DNA of 64,000 bases from Dechloromonas sp. Dech2017 (GTDB lineage: Bacteria; Pseudomonadota; Gammaproteobacteria; Burkholderiales; Rhodocyclaceae): NCBI GenBank assembly GCA_009469585.1, contig SSXW01000001.1, forward strand, positions 124,001 to 188,000, given 5' to 3'. Position numbers and translations under genes: made by a program. Under the pieces are notes generated by a model. The model was given only the letters and a program-made list of their open reading frames with translations. It searched no databases and was not told the origin of the DNA. Positions 25,714-35,882 of the stretch are shown piece by piece; position 1 is the first letter of the stretch; each line of letters begins with the position of its first letter.

Positions 25714-26817
25714 TTGGCAAAAGGTATGATTCTGGCCGCCGGCCAGGGCACGCGGGTCCGTCCGCTGACCAAGGACTGGCCGAAGCCGATGGTGCCGATT
25801 CTCGGCAAGCCGGTGATGGAGTACCTGGTCGAGCACCTGGTGCGCTACGGCATCACTGACATCATGGTCAACGTGGCCTATCACCACAAGAAGATCGAGG
25901 AATACTTCGGCGACGGCCGGCGCTGGGGCGCCAACATCGGTTATTCCTACGAGGGTGTTTGCGACCACGGCGACATCATTCCGCGGCCCAAGGGCTCGGC
26001 CGGCGGCATGAAGGCGATCCAGGATTTCAGCGGTTTCTTCGATGAAACGACGCTGGTCATCTGCGGCGACGCCATCGTCGACCTCGATATCGGCGCGGCC
26101 TTGCATGAGCATCGCAGCAAGGGAGCGCTGGCCAGCGTGGTGACGCTGCCGGTGCCCGACGACCAGGTGCAGAACTACGGCGTCGTCGTCGCCGACGGCG
26201 ACGGGCGGATCGAATCCTTCCAGGAAAAGCCGGCACCGTCGGAAGCGCGCTCCAACCTGGCGAGTACCGGCATCTACCTGTTCGAGCCGCAGGTGCTCGA
26301 CCTGATTCCGTCCGGCGTCGAGTTCGACATCGGCAGCCAGTTGTTCCCGCTGATGGCCGAAAAGGGCTTGTCCTTCTATGCCCAGAGCCGCTTTTTCAAC
26401 TGGATCGACATCGGCCGGGTGACCGACTACTGGTCGGTTCTGCAGCGCGTGCTGCGCGGTGAAGTGGCGCAGATGGACATGCCGGGCAAGGAAGTGATGC
26501 CCGGCGTCTGGGTCGGCCCGAACACGGCGATCAACTGGGATAGCTCGAAGATCGTCGGCCCGGTGTATATCGGCTCCAGCGTCCGCATCGAGCCGGGCTG
26601 CTCGGTGATCGGCCCGGCCTGGATCGGCCATGGCAGCCATTTGCGCAAGGGGGCCAAGGTGATCCGCAGCGTGCTGTTCGAATACACCCGCATCGGCGAG
26701 GGCATGGAATTCTCCGAAATGATCGTTTCGCCTCGTTACTGCGTAGACCGGGCGGGTGAAACGACCTATGTCGGCGATGATCGCTGCAAATTACGCTGGG
26801 GTGACTCTCGGGGCTGA
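25714..26817 (+). CDS. NDP-sugar nucleotidyltransferase (mannose-1-P guanylyltransferase-like)
   Basis: A 367-residue sugar-nucleotide pyrophosphorylase. The N-terminal MILAAGQGTRVRPLTKDWPK is the activated-sugar binding signature; LVICGDAIVDLDIG and FQEKPAPSEARSNLASTGIY follow. The C-terminal third is a left-handed beta-helix with hexapeptide-like repeats (IVGPVYIGSSVRIEPGCSVI). Mannose-1-phosphate or glucose-1-phosphate are the most likely substrates. The start is TTG 25714, backed by GGAGG seven bases upstream; no upstream ATG is in frame. It is separated from the PEP-CTERM genes by a terminator. Confidence 0.85.
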   Translation: MAKGMILAAGQGTRVRPLTKDWPKPMVPILGKPVMEYLVEHLVRYGITDIMVNVAYHHKKIEEYFGDGRRWGANIGYSYEGVCDHGDIIPRPKGSAGGMKAIQDFSGFFDETTLVICGDAIVDLDIGAALHEHRSKGALASVVTLPVPDDQVQNYGVVVADGDGRIESFQEKPAPSEARSNLASTGIYLFEPQVLDLIPSGVEFDIGSQLFPLMAEKGLSFYAQSRFFNWIDIGRVTDYWSVLQRVLRGEVAQMDMPGKEVMPGVWVGPNTAINWDSSKIVGPVYIGSSVRIEPGCSVIGPAWIGHGSHLRKGAKVIRSVLFEYTRIGEGMEFSEMIVSPRYCVDRAGETTYVGDDRCKLRWGDSRG

Positions 26818-26966
26818 TTTGTTGTGCTGCGCAATTTTCGGAAGGCACTTGCCGTGGCCATCACGGGCAATCCGCGCGGCAAGCAAAAGCTTGGTGCAAT
26901 TTCTTCCGTCTATGACCTTTGCTTGAGCGGGAAGCCGATGGAATTGGTGGAAGGGTGATCGAGAGC

Positions 26967-27299
26967 ATGCGTTTGCGTAGTGGGCGCTGGCTGGCGCTGT
27001 TCGTGCTCGGGGCGGCGTCGCTGTTCGTGCTCGGCGCCCAGCCTTTTGCCGTTGGTTTGGTTGCCCCGCCATTCGACAAGCTGGCCCATGCGCTGGCCTA
27101 CGGGGCGCTGTTCCTGGCGCTCGATTGCGCGCTGGTCCTGCCCTTGTGGCTGGCCATGCTGCTCGCGCTGTTCGTGTCGGCGGCCGACGAGTTGCATCAG
27201 CTGTGGTTGCCGGGCCGGGTTCCCGGGGTGACCGACTGGCTGGCCGGGGCGTTGGGCGTGGTGCTGGTGGCGGCCTGGCGCCTGGTGCGGCGCTGCTGA
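26967..27299 (+). CDS. VanZ-family small membrane protein
   Basis: A 110-residue protein with about four membrane helices. FDKLAHALAYGALFLAL and SAADELHQLWLPGRVPGVTD, then WLAGALG, match the VanZ-like family. Such genes are frequent in exosortase loci but their role is unknown. ATG 26967 is chosen, with GGAAGGG 11 bases upstream; GTG 26955 is possible. It faces the epsA regulator, with 26 bp between their ends. Confidence 0.82.
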   Translation: MRLRSGRWLALFVLGAASLFVLGAQPFAVGLVAPPFDKLAHALAYGALFLALDCALVLPLWLAMLLALFVSAADELHQLWLPGRVPGVTDWLAGALGVVLVAAWRLVRRC

Positions 27300-27325
27300 T
27301 CGGCGCTGACCAGGCTGCGTGGGAT

Positions 27326-28105
27326 TCAGTCCGGGGCGTTGTTGGTAAGTTCTTCGAGGCGCCCGGCGGCCTGGGCCCGGTTGGTGACGTTGATCTTGCG
27401 GAAGATGCGCTGCAGGTGGTTCTTGACGGTGAATGAACTGATGTCGAGGATCATGCCGATCTCGATGTTGGTCTTGCCGTTGCGGACCCATTCGAGGATT
27501 TCGATTTCGCGGGTGGTCAGGCCCGATTTGATCAGCGAGTTGAGCAGGATGGGGGCGGTCACCTGCTCCGGCTCGAACACCGGCAGGCCGTCGATCTTGC
27601 GCACCGCGGCGTCGACGTGGGGCAGCAGCAGCTCGAAGAGCTTTCTTTCCCGGTCGGCAAAACTGCCGTGGCGGCGGAGCAGGATGTAGAGGTGGTCCGA
27701 CTTGAAGCGGGTATCTGGAATTGCATGGAATAAAAAGTGTTGCATTACTTGTAATTCTTCAGGTAGGTCGCTCAAGCCCATGTTGTCGCCCTCGGCGACG
27801 ATCGACGCCGCCGCCACCTGGCCAGCACCGGCCGCCCATCGCCGGTGCACATCGCTCCTGAAGCGGTGGATTCGCTCGTGCGGCAGTTTTGCCTGGCGCA
27901 GCCCGGGGATGGCGGAGACGATGTCGTAATGATAGGCGTTGCCACCGATGGCGCCGCTGAATGAAATCATCACGTCATGCTGGACGGCTTCCTGGAAATC
28001 TCCCTGAAGCCAGAGCAGAAGCTGGAAATGGTTCTGTATGGACAAGGAGTTATGCATTATCCGTACGACCAGTTCGGGATCGAATGAATTCTCGCAGGAT
28101 GCCAT
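27326..28105 (-). CDS. epsA: LuxR-type EPS regulator EpsA
   Basis: A 259-residue regulator. The C-terminal GerE/LuxR helix-turn-helix is clear (TTREIEILEWVRNGKTNIEI and SSFTVKNHLQRIFRKINVTN). The N-terminal ~170 residues are not a known receiver or autoinducer domain but fit the EpsA family that accompanies exosortase-B loci (SIQNHFQLLLWLQGDFQEAV, GLRQAKLPHERIHRFRSDVH). It is divergent from epsB and likely controls this EPS locus. ATG 28105 is used; a TTG at 28138 and a GTG at 28120 are alternatives. Confidence 0.88.
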   Translation of the reverse strand: MASCENSFDPELVVRIMHNSLSIQNHFQLLLWLQGDFQEAVQHDVMISFSGAIGGNAYHYDIVSAIPGLRQAKLPHERIHRFRSDVHRRWAAGAGQVAAASIVAEGDNMGLSDLPEELQVMQHFLFHAIPDTRFKSDHLYILLRRHGSFADRERKLFELLLPHVDAAVRKIDGLPVFEPEQVTAPILLNSLIKSGLTTREIEILEWVRNGKTNIEIGMILDISSFTVKNHLQRIFRKINVTNRAQAAGRLEELTNNAPD

Positions 28106-28269
28106 TGGGAAGTTTGTCACGATGAGTGCGGGTGGCAATATTATGCGGTTCTTCTGGATGCCGATGTGCGGATTTATTCACACTGTATCTCATGCTGCAC
28201 TGCGCCATGACGATTGGCTTGGGCTATAATCGGGGCTCTCTCCTTGCTTGATCGTTCAGTTTTAATGTC
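28106..28269. promoter_or_regulatory. Divergent epsA/epsB promoter region
   Basis: The 164-bp gap must hold both promoters. For epsB a -10 box TATAAT lies at 28225-28230 with no good -35 at the usual distance, as expected for a promoter needing an activator. No copy of the TAGTC-N6-GACTA element is seen here. Confidence 0.5.
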
Positions 28270-29691
28270 ATGGGCATCGTTTCTTCGTCTCGCGTGCTAG
28301 GTGTTGCTGCCAATCGGCCCTTTCTCGGCATGGAGCGAGTGGGCGGGGCGATGTTCAGGCTTCTCGAGTCGCTGGTCGATCCGCTTTCCATCCTGGCCAC
28401 CCTGTTCGGGCTGATGTTGTGGTTTCGCGACGATCAGTACGCGCACTATCTGGTACTGGGTGTCCTGGTCTTTTCGCTGACCTTTCCCGGCAAGAGCCTG
28501 GTCAAGGAGCGGGTGCGCGGTAGCATTCGCGAGGTCCTGCTCGGCTGGCTGGGCATCTCGGCGCTACTGGCGGCTTTTGGTCTGGCGACTGGTTTGTATG
28601 CGGTTTTCCCGGAGGAGGTTCTGGTCAATTGGTTCTGGATGGCACCGCTCGCCCAACTGGCCGGCCACGGCGTTTTCCGCCTGACCATGCCGCTCATGCT
28701 GGCGGCCAGCGGCTTTCCGAAACGAGCAGTGGTTGTCGGCTGCAATGAATTGGGGCGCCACCTGGCATCGGAAATCCACGCCCACCCGATGCAGGGTATT
28801 CGCCTCGCTGGCTTCTTCGATGACCGCGATGCCGAGCGCCTCGAACTGGGCGAAGCCCGCCTGATCGGCCGTTTCGCCGACGTCGCCGAGTACGTCAAGG
28901 CGAACCGCATCGACCTGATCTACCTGGCTTTGCCGATGGCGACGCAGCCCCGGATTCTTTCCCTGCTCGACTCGCTGAACGATACGACGGCGTCGGTGTA
29001 TTTCGTTCCGGATATTTTCGTCACCGACCTGATCCAGGCGCGCATGGATGCGGTCGGCCGCATGCCGGTGGTGGCGGTATGCGATACGCCCTTTTCGGGC
29101 CTGAACGGCATGGTCAAGCGCTTGAGCGACATCGTGCTGTCCTTGCTGATCCTGCTGCTGATTTCACCGGTGCTGCTGATCGTCGCCGTTCTCGTCAAGC
29201 TCAGTTCGCCGGGGCCGGTCATCTTCCGGCAGCGCCGCTACGGGCTGGATGGCGAGGAGATCATGGTCTACAAGTTCCGCTCGATGACGGTGTGCGAGGA
29301 TGGGCCGAACGTGCCGCAGGCCCGCAAGGGCGATGCCCGGGTGACGCGCCTGGGGGCCATCCTGCGCAAGACCTCGCTCGACGAGTTGCCGCAGTTCGTC
29401 AATGTGCTGCAGGGGCGGATGAGCATCGCCGGCCCGCGGCCGCATGCGGTGGCCCACAACGAGATGTACCGCAAGCTGATCAAGGGCTACATCGTCCGCC
29501 ACAAGGTGAAGCCGGGAATTACCGGCTGGGCCCAGGTGAACGGCTATCGCGGCGAGACGGAGACGCTGGACAAGATGCAGGCGCGCATCGACTACGATCT
29601 GGAGTATCTGCGCAACTGGTCCCTGCGCCTGGATATCTACATCATTTTCCGCACCGTTCTTCTGGTCTTCAAGGATGCCAGCGCTTATTGA
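28270..29691 (+). CDS. epsB: Undecaprenyl-phosphate sugar phosphotransferase EpsB (WcaJ-like)
   Basis: A 473-residue polyprenyl-phosphate hexose-1-phosphate transferase that starts EPS repeat synthesis at the inner membrane. The N-terminal half has four membrane helices, then a CoA-binding-like Rossmann part (AVVVGCNELGRHLASEIHAH). The catalytic C-terminal domain has SSPGPVIFRQRRYGLDGEEI, VYKFRSMTV, TSLDELPQFVNVLQGRMSI, GPRPHAVAHNE and KPGITGWAQVNGYRGET. Glucose-1-phosphate is the usual donor of this subfamily. It overlaps the next gene by 17 bp. Confidence 0.94.
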   Translation: MGIVSSSRVLGVAANRPFLGMERVGGAMFRLLESLVDPLSILATLFGLMLWFRDDQYAHYLVLGVLVFSLTFPGKSLVKERVRGSIREVLLGWLGISALLAAFGLATGLYAVFPEEVLVNWFWMAPLAQLAGHGVFRLTMPLMLAASGFPKRAVVVGCNELGRHLASEIHAHPMQGIRLAGFFDDRDAERLELGEARLIGRFADVAEYVKANRIDLIYLALPMATQPRILSLLDSLNDTTASVYFVPDIFVTDLIQARMDAVGRMPVVAVCDTPFSGLNGMVKRLSDIVLSLLILLLISPVLLIVAVLVKLSSPGPVIFRQRRYGLDGEEIMVYKFRSMTVCEDGPNVPQARKGDARVTRLGAILRKTSLDELPQFVNVLQGRMSIAGPRPHAVAHNEMYRKLIKGYIVRHKVKPGITGWAQVNGYRGETETLDKMQARIDYDLEYLRNWSLRLDIYIIFRTVLLVFKDASAY

Positions 29692-30430
29692 GGTGCACTG
29701 GCCATCCGGCCGGCCACCGCTTGCAGCGCGTAGGCTGTCGGGCCGGCTCCGCCTGCTGCTGGTGCCTGCCATGCTGGCAGTCGCGGTGGCCGCTGGCGCT
29801 GCCGATTTGGGAAGCCGCGGCGAGGTGGTGCGGGCTGGTTTGCGGCTCGACCGGCAGCCGGTGGCGGCCAGCCCGTTTCGCCTGGAAATTGCCCGTGCCG
29901 AATATCGGGTTCGTCCGGCCCCGGTGGCCGAGACAATTGCCCGTCACGGCAAGGGTTCGACCTTTTCGGGCATGATCGATCGCCATGCCCGGGCGCGCGG
30001 GCTGGATCCTGAACTGGTGCATGCCGTGGTGCGGGCCGAGTCGGCTTATCGCCCGGATGCGGTGTCGGCCAAGGGGGCGATCGGCCTGATGCAGGTCATG
30101 CCGGCGACCGGCCGGCGCTTCGGCGTCAACGATCTCGAGGCGCCGGAGAGCAACCTGCGGGCCGGAACGGCCTATCTGCGCCATTTGCTCGATCTCTTCG
30201 ACGATGTGCCGCTGGCGCTGGCGGCCTATAACGCCGGCGAGGGGGCGGTGATGCGTTCGGGCAACCGGATTCCGCCCTACCGCGAGACGCAGGGCTATGT
30301 CCAGGGCATTCTCCGCGACTACCGGAAGGTGGTGGCCGGTGAGGCTTTGGCGCCGCGCGTTTCGGTCGATGGCGTCTTGCTGACCGGCGATTTGTCGCCT
30401 TATCGCCTGAGCCAGGCGGCGCTCTATTAG
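29675..30430 (+). CDS. Lytic transglycosylase (SLT domain)
   Basis: A 251-residue secreted or membrane-anchored murein transglycosylase. A hydrophobic segment near residues 25-42 (LLLVPAMLAVAVAAGAA) is the export signal after a basic N-terminus. The SLT domain (about residues 100-210) shows VVRAESAYRPDAVSAKGAIG with the catalytic Glu, LMQVMPATGRRFGV and PLALAAYNAGEGAVMRSGN. It may open the wall for the EPS or export machinery. A transglycosylase of similar kind lies beside the prs genes at 57151. Confidence 0.9.
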   Translation: MPALIEVHWPSGRPPLAARRLSGRLRLLLVPAMLAVAVAAGAADLGSRGEVVRAGLRLDRQPVAASPFRLEIARAEYRVRPAPVAETIARHGKGSTFSGMIDRHARARGLDPELVHAVVRAESAYRPDAVSAKGAIGLMQVMPATGRRFGVNDLEAPESNLRAGTAYLRHLLDLFDDVPLALAAYNAGEGAVMRSGNRIPPYRETQGYVQGILRDYRKVVAGEALAPRVSVDGVLLTGDLSPYRLSQAALY

Positions 30431-30577
30431 GCGGCGGATGTTCGGCCGCGGCGGCAAGCGGGCCGCGGTCTTTTATAATGCGGCGGATCGCCATTCGGCG
30501 TCGGCGGGGGCTTTGGCCATGCGCTGCGCCGACCCGGGGCTGCCCGGTGCTGGCGGGCTTTTTGGCGACTGCTGGCA

Positions 30578-31576
30578 ATGAACCCCGATCCCTACGAAAT
30601 TCTTGGCATTTCTCCCGATTCCGGTCCGGCCGAGTGGAAGCGCGCCTACCGGCGCCTGGCCATGCGCTGGCACCCGGACCGCAACGCCCACGCCCAGGCG
30701 ACCGAGCGTTTCAAGGAGATCAACGCCGCCTACGAGCAGTTGACGGCGGTCGATGCCGACGACGAGCCGGAGGCGGGGGGCGAGGCCGATGCGCCGCCGG
30801 CCGCAGAGCCGGCGCGGGCGGCCGATATTCGGCTGAATCTCGAGTTGTCGCTGGAGGAGGCGGCCAGCGGTTGCCGCAAGACGGTGGTCGTGATGCGCGG
30901 CAACCCGTGCCCGACTTGCGCCGGCAGCGGCGAGCACGGCATGGCGCGGACGCGTTTTTGCGGCGCTTGCCACGGCAGCGGCCGGGTGCGGGCCGACGGC
31001 GAACTGGTGCGTTGTGGCGATTGCGGCGGCCGGGGCTTCTTCAGCGAGCGGATTTGCCCGGATTGCCACGGCAGCGGCCGGCAGACGGCCGAAGTCAGCC
31101 TGGAGATCAGCGTGCCGCCGGGCATGCTGGCCGGCGACGAGCTGCGTCTGAGCGGGCAGGGCGAGCCGGGCGATGGCGACGAACTGCCCGGCCATCTGTT
31201 CCTGACCCTGGTGTTGCGCTCACACGCCTTGTTCCAGTTGCGCGGTCGCGACCTGCATTTTTCCATGCCGGTCGGCGCGCTGGCGATGCTGGCCGGCGGC
31301 AAGGTCGAGTTGCCGACGCTGTTTGGCACGCTGGCCCATGAGTTGGCGGCCGGGTCGGCCGAGCGGCGGGAGATCCGCGTGGCGGGCCGGGGTTACCCGG
31401 GGCGCGGCCGCTTGCCGGCCGGCGACCTGGTGGTCGACCTGCAGCCGGTGTTTCCGGCCCGGCTCGATGCCCGTCAGCGCAAGCTGCTGCTGCAGGCGCA
31501 CCAGGCGCTGGTCGACGATATGGCCGAGGCCATGCCGGAAATCGCCGCCTGGCGCCGGGAAAATGGGTTGGACTGA
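30578..31576 (+). CDS. DnaJ-like co-chaperone without G/F linker
   Basis: A 332-residue J-domain protein. The J domain (residues 1-60) starts DPYEILGISPDSGPAEWKRA and contains the HPD tripeptide in RWHPDRNAHAQ. Four CxxCxGxG-type zinc motifs follow (CPTCAGSG, CGACHGSG, CGDCGGRG, CPDCHGSG), then a DnaJ C-terminal substrate domain (VSLEISVPPGMLAGDELRLS). The Gly/Phe-rich linker of standard DnaJ is replaced by an acidic Ala/Pro stretch, and the protein is shorter than canonical DnaJ, so it is probably a specialised DnaK partner. Confidence 0.88.
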   Translation: MNPDPYEILGISPDSGPAEWKRAYRRLAMRWHPDRNAHAQATERFKEINAAYEQLTAVDADDEPEAGGEADAPPAAEPARAADIRLNLELSLEEAASGCRKTVVVMRGNPCPTCAGSGEHGMARTRFCGACHGSGRVRADGELVRCGDCGGRGFFSERICPDCHGSGRQTAEVSLEISVPPGMLAGDELRLSGQGEPGDGDELPGHLFLTLVLRSHALFQLRGRDLHFSMPVGALAMLAGGKVELPTLFGTLAHELAAGSAERREIRVAGRGYPGRGRLPAGDLVVDLQPVFPARLDARQRKLLLQAHQALVDDMAEAMPEIAAWRRENGLD

Positions 31577-31623
31577 TTGCGGTTCGGACTGGTCGCGGGC
31601 CGGATCGAGCGCCGGTCGGCGCC

Positions 31624-32151
31624 TCAGGGCCGCGGGTCGGATTCGAATTTGAAGCGTTTTTCGGTGTCGACCGTAGCGATCGCCTGCAGCGGCAGTTCCT
31701 GCCAGAAAATGTCGCCGTTGCCGCTTTCCATCAAGGCCAGCAAGGCCGCTTCGTCGTTCGGCCGGCATTCGGCGAGAAAGCCGGGGAGGTCGCGGTCATC
31801 GAGCAGGCCGATGCCCAATTCGCTGTCGAGCAGGATGCTGCCCTGGTCGTCGAGGTAGACGGCCTTGAGGTCACCGGCCGCCTGGCCGGTGTGGCTGAAG
31901 AAAGCCTCGCCAGCGCGGCGGAAAACCCAGGGCGTGTAGGCCAGCTTGACGAAAACCCGTTGCGGGCCGTTCTGCACGAACCAGCGGCCTGACTCGTCGG
32001 AACCGTATTGCCGGTTCATCAACTCGATCAGGCCGCGGTGGGTGACGCGTTCTCCCTGCAATCGCCAGTCGCCGCGCCGGTCGAGCGACAACCAGTCGTA
32101 ACAGGCCGGGACATTCGGCCACTTGGCGATGGCAGAGAGATCGACGGGCAT
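31624..32151 (-). CDS. Conserved hypothetical protein downstream of gcvP
   Basis: A 175-residue soluble protein without signal peptide or membrane helix. Recognisable conserved parts are YDWLSLDRRGDWRLQGERV, RGLIELMNRQYG and GRWFVQNGPQRVFVKLAYTP. I recall this pattern from small uncharacterised proteobacterial proteins but cannot name the family with certainty. Its ATG overlaps the gcvP stop by one base, so it is the last gene of the gcv operon. The C-terminus (ATVDTEKRFKFES) is encoded by a copy of the dispersed repeat. Confidence 0.75.
   Translation of the reverse strand: MPVDLSAIAKWPNVPACYDWLSLDRRGDWRLQGERVTHRGLIELMNRQYGSDESGRWFVQNGPQRVFVKLAYTPWVFRRAGEAFFSHTGQAAGDLKAVYLDDQGSILLDSELGIGLLDDRDLPGFLAECRPNDEAALLALMESGNGDIFWQELPLQAIATVDTEKRFKFESDPRP
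31646..31680 (+). repeat. Dispersed bipartite repeat, copy E (3' end of a gene)
   Basis: AATTTGAAGCGTTTTTCGG is followed by the core TGTCGACCGTAGCGAT. It lies antisense to the hypothetical gene and encodes its last residues. Confidence 0.65.
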
Positions 32152-35057
32152 CAGCTCTGGTAAGCCTCCATCGGCGGGCAGGCGCAGTTCAGGTTGCGGT
32201 CGCCGTACACATCGTCGATGCGATTGACGCTCGGCCAGAACTTGTTGGCCGCCACCCAGGGCAGCGGGAAGACGGCCTGCTGGCGGCTGTACGGGTGCGA
32301 CCAGTCGGCGTCCATGACGTCTGCCTGGGAATGCGGGGCATTCTTCAGCGGATTGTTGTCGGCCGACCAGACGCCGTTTTCGATCTGGCGGATTTCCTCG
32401 CGGATCGACACCATGGCGCCGATGAAGCGGTCCAGTTCGGCCTTGGATTCCGACTCGGTCGGCTCGACCATGATCGTGCCGGGCACCGGGAAGGACACCG
32501 TCGGCGCATGGAAGCCGTAGTCCATCAGGCGCTTGGCGATGTCGATCTCGGCGATGCCGGTGGCGGCCTTGATCGGGCGGATGTCGAGGATGCACTCGTG
32601 GGCGACGCGGCCGTTGGTGCCGACGTAGAGCACCGGATAGTGCGCGGTCAGCTTTTGCGCGACGTAGTTGGCGTTGAGGATGGCGACCTGCGTCGCCTTC
32701 TTGACACCGGCGCCGCCCAACATGGCCAGGTACATCCAGGAAATGGTCAGGATCGAGGCCGAGCCGAAGGGGGCGGCGGAGACTGCGCCCTGGCCGGCAT
32801 TGACGCGGCCGGCGTCGCCCGTCGGCTGGACGACGTGGTCGGCCATGAACGGGGCCAGATGGGCCTTGAGGCCGATCGGGCCCATGCCCGGTCCGCCGCC
32901 GCCATGCGGGATGGCGAAGGTCTTGTGCAGGTTCATGTGGCTGACGTCGGCGCCGATGAAGCCGGGCGAGGTCAGGCCGACCTGGGCGTTGAGGTTGGCG
33001 CCGTCCATGTACACCTGGCCGCCGTTGGCATGGACGATGGCGCAGATTTCGCGGACCGCTTCCTCGAACACGCCGTGGGTCGACGGATAGGTGATCATCA
33101 GGCAGGCCAGGTCGTCCTTGTGTTCCTCGGCCTTGGCCTTGAGGTCATTGACATCGACGTTGCCGTTGTCATCGCAATCGACGACGACAACCTTCATGTT
33201 GGCCATCTGGGCGGTGGCCGGGTTGGTGCCGTGCGCCGACTTGGGGATCAGGCAGACGTTGCGGTGTTCCTCGCCGCGGCTGGCGTGGTAACGGTCGATG
33301 GCGACCAGGCCGGCGTATTCGCCCTGCGCGCCGGAGTTCGGCTGCATGCAGATGGCGTCGAAGCCGGTGACGGTCTTCAGCCATTCGGTCAGGCTGGCGA
33401 TCATTTCCAGATAGCCGGAAGCCTGATCACGCGGGGCGAACGGGTGCAGGCCGCCGAATTCCGGCCAGGTGACCGGGATCATCTCGCTGGTCGCGTTCAG
33501 CTTCATGGTGCAGGAGCCGAGCGAGATCATCGAGTGGTCGAGCGCCAGATCCTTGTTCTGCAGCGCCTTCAGGTAGCGCAGCATTTCGTGCTCGGTGTGG
33601 TGGGTGTTGAACACCGGGTGCTGGAGCACTTTGTCGTCACGGATCAGCGCCTCGGGCAGGGCCGGGTCGGCGGCGGCGACCTGGGCGTCGATGGCTTCCA
33701 TGTCGAGCGTGACCTGGGCGATCAGCTTGAACAGCGTGGCGACGTCGTCTCGGGTCGTCGTTTCGTCGAAGGAAATGCCGAGCACGCCGGCCGAGACGCG
33801 GCGCAGGTTGTAGCCGGCGGCCAGCGCGTCGTTGTAGACCGCTTCGGCGCGGGCGCCGAGGTCGAAGTGCACGGTGTCGTAGAACTGCTGGGTGAGCAGC
33901 TTGACCCCGGCCCGCTTGAGGCCTTTGGCCAGGATGGCGGTCAGGCGGTGGATGCGGCCGGCGATCAGGCGCAGGCCTTCGGCGCCATGATAGACGGCGT
34001 ACATGCCGGCCATGTTGGCCAACAGCACCTGCGAGGTGCAGATGTTGGAGTTGGCCTTCTCGCGGCGGATGTGCTGTTCGCGCGTCTGCAGCGTCATGCG
34101 GTAGGCGGTGTTGCCACGGGCGTCTTTCGAGACGCCGATGATGCGGCCCGGCATAGCCCGGACGTAGGCTTCGCGGGTGGCGAAGAAGGCGGCGTGCGGG
34201 CCGCCGAAACCCATCGGGATGCCGAAGCGCTGGCTGGAGCCGAGCGCGATGTCGGCGCCCATGGCGCCCGGCGACTTGAGCAGGACCAGCGCCATCAGGT
34301 CGGTGGCGACGGCGACGGTGGCGCCCCTGGCCTTGAGGCCGGCGATGGTGGCGGTCAGGTCGCGGACTTCGCCGTTGTCGCCCGGGTACTGAAGCAGGGC
34401 GCCGAAGTAGTCTTCGTTTTCGATTTTTTGGTCATTTTTGCCGTCGACCGCAGCGATAACCAGTTCGAAGCCGAAATACTCGGCGCGCGTCTTGACGACG
34501 TCGATGGTCTGCGGGAAACAGGCGGCATCGACCAGGAAACGGTTCGATTTCGACTTGGAAACGCGGCGCGCCATGGTCATCGCCTCGGCGGCGGCGGTCG
34601 CCTCGTCGAGCAGCGAGGCGTTGGCGATTTCCAGGCCGGTCAGATCGACCACCATCTGCTGGAAATTCATCAGCGCTTCCAGCCGGCCCTGGGCGATTTC
34701 GGCCTGGTAGGGCGTGTAGGCGGTGTACCAGCCCGGGTTTTCCATGACGTTGCGCAGGATGACTTTGGGCGTCAGCGTGTCGTAATAGCCCATGCCAATG
34801 CAGGACTTGTTGACGACGTTCTTGCCGGCCATGGCCTTGAGGTCGGCCAGCGCTTCATGTTCGCGGCGCGACGGCGGCAGCGGCAGGTCGGCCGGCAGGC
34901 GGATGGCGGCGGGCACGGTCTGGTCGATCAGCTGGTCGAGGCTGGCGGCACCGACGGCGGCCAGCATTTCGGCCATTTCGGCAGCGCACGGCCCGATGTG
35001 GCGGCCGATGAACTCGTCGTGCTGCTCCAGCGCGGAGAGCGGTAGATTGAGCGGCAT
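32151..35057 (-). CDS. gcvP: Glycine dehydrogenase (decarboxylating), P protein
   Basis: A 968-residue PLP-dependent P protein of the single-chain type. It starts [14 protein letters not shown] after ATG 35057. The PLP lysine lies in [20 protein letters not shown] in the C-terminal half. It decarboxylates glycine and passes the aminomethyl group to the lipoyl arm of GcvH. It is coded between gcvH and the small gene at 31624, all on the minus strand. The segment [20 protein letters not shown] is coded by a copy of the dispersed repeat. Long open frames on the opposite strand are shadows. Confidence 0.97.
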   Translation of the reverse strand: MPLNLPLSALEQHDEFIGRHIGPCAAEMAEMLAAVGAASLDQLIDQTVPAAIRLPADLPLPPSRREHEALADLKAMAGKNVVNKSCIGMGYYDTLTPKVILRNVMENPGWYTAYTPYQAEIAQGRLEALMNFQQMVVDLTGLEIANASLLDEATAAAEAMTMARRVSKSKSNRFLVDAACFPQTIDVVKTRAEYFGFELVIAAVDGKNDQKIENEDYFGALLQYPGDNGEVRDLTATIAGLKARGATVAVATDLMALVLLKSPGAMGADIALGSSQRFGIPMGFGGPHAAFFATREAYVRAMPGRIIGVSKDARGNTAYRMTLQTREQHIRREKANSNICTSQVLLANMAGMYAVYHGAEGLRLIAGRIHRLTAILAKGLKRAGVKLLTQQFYDTVHFDLGARAEAVYNDALAAGYNLRRVSAGVLGISFDETTTRDDVATLFKLIAQVTLDMEAIDAQVAAADPALPEALIRDDKVLQHPVFNTHHTEHEMLRYLKALQNKDLALDHSMISLGSCTMKLNATSEMIPVTWPEFGGLHPFAPRDQASGYLEMIASLTEWLKTVTGFDAICMQPNSGAQGEYAGLVAIDRYHASRGEEHRNVCLIPKSAHGTNPATAQMANMKVVVVDCDDNGNVDVNDLKAKAEEHKDDLACLMITYPSTHGVFEEAVREICAIVHANGGQVYMDGANLNAQVGLTSPGFIGADVSHMNLHKTFAIPHGGGGPGMGPIGLKAHLAPFMADHVVQPTGDAGRVNAGQGAVSAAPFGSASILTISWMYLAMLGGAGVKKATQVAILNANYVAQKLTAHYPVLYVGTNGRVAHECILDIRPIKAATGIAEIDIAKRLMDYGFHAPTVSFPVPGTIMVEPTESESKAELDRFIGAMVSIREEIRQIENGVWSADNNPLKNAPHSQADVMDADWSHPYSRQQAVFPLPWVAANKFWPSVNRIDDVYGDRNLNCACPPMEAYQS
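34421..34457 (+). repeat. Dispersed bipartite repeat, copy F (in gcvP)
   Basis: The arm CGATTTTTTGGTCATTTTT is followed by the core GCCGTCGACCGCAGCGAT. One of the best matches; it is antisense to gcvP. Confidence 0.85.
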
Positions 35058-35070
35058 GGGCGATCCTTGC

Positions 35071-35457
35071 TCAGGCGGCGTCGGCGACGGCCTGGTAGGC
35101 GGCGGCGTCGAGCATCTGGTCGAGATCGGCGGCATTGTCCGGCTTCAGCTTGAACAGCCAGGCGGCGTAGGCGTCGGCGTTGACCGATTCCGGCGCATCG
35201 GCGGCAGCCTGGTTCACCTCGACGACTTCGCCGGCGATCGGCGCATAGACGTCGGCGGCCGCCTTGACCGACTCGACGACGGCAATTTCCTTCTCGGCTT
35301 CGAAACGCGCGCCGACTTCCGGCAGTTCGACGAAAACGAGATCGCCGAGGGCTTCCTGGGCGTGGTCGGTGATGCCGACGGTGACGGTGCCGTCAGCGTT
35401 GAGCAGCAGCCATTCGTGGGAGGACGTGTACTTGAGGTTGGCGGGGACGTTGGACAT
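35071..35457 (-). CDS. gcvH: Glycine cleavage system H protein
   Basis: A 128-residue lipoyl carrier. The lipoylation site is the Lys in [40 protein letters not shown] precedes it. It shuttles the aminomethyl group between P and T proteins. It starts at ATG 35457 and lies 13 bp upstream of gcvP. Unusually, a toxin-antitoxin pair stands between gcvT and gcvH. Confidence 0.97.
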   Translation of the reverse strand: MSNVPANLKYTSSHEWLLLNADGTVTVGITDHAQEALGDLVFVELPEVGARFEAEKEIAVVESVKAAADVYAPIAGEVVEVNQAAADAPESVNADAYAAWLFKLKPDNAADLDQMLDAAAYQAVADAA

Positions 35458-35486
35458 GGTTTTTCCTTTGCGAGGTCAATCGGTCG

Positions 35487-35882
35487 TTAATCGGTAAAGG
35501 GGTTGAGCAGGCCGATCCCGCAGCCCTCGAAATCGCGGGTGTTGCGGGTGACCAGGGTGAGGTTGTGGTGCTGGGCGGTGGCGGCGATGAGCATGTCGGC
35601 TTGTTCGCGAACGATACCCTTGCGCGAAAAATTACCGCGCATGGCACCGGCACGCTCGGCAATTTCACGGGTAACGGGCAAGACCGGATACTGTTTCAGA
35701 TATTGCTCCAGCCAGTCGATGATGCGTGCATCGGTGCGGCGCGCCAGGCCGAAACACAATTCATCAACGCTGATGGCGCTCAGTTGCTGATCGGTGACGG
35801 TCGCCGCCCAGCTCACCACGCCGGGATTGGGGCATCGCTTGGTCAGTTCGCTGACGATATTGGTATCGAGCAGGAAATTCAT
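35487..35882 (-). CDS. vapC: VapC-like PIN-domain toxin
   Basis: A 131-residue PIN-domain RNase. The acidic active-site residues are in FLLDTNIVSEL at the N-terminus, in SVDELCFGL in the middle and in REQADMLIAATAQHHNLTLV; the final TRNTRDFEGCGIGLLNP is also typical. VapC toxins cut tRNA or rRNA when freed from their antitoxin. It overlaps the antitoxin gene by 4 bp. It sits within the gcv operon. Confidence 0.92.
   Translation of the reverse strand: MNFLLDTNIVSELTKRCPNPGVVSWAATVTDQQLSAISVDELCFGLARRTDARIIDWLEQYLKQYPVLPVTREIAERAGAMRGNFSRKGIVREQADMLIAATAQHHNLTLVTRNTRDFEGCGIGLLNPFTD

Noticed and set aside
32295..35045. 916-residue plus-strand frame opposite gcvP
   Set aside because: It is a composition shadow of gcvP, rich in Gly, Asp and Val with no recognisable domain.
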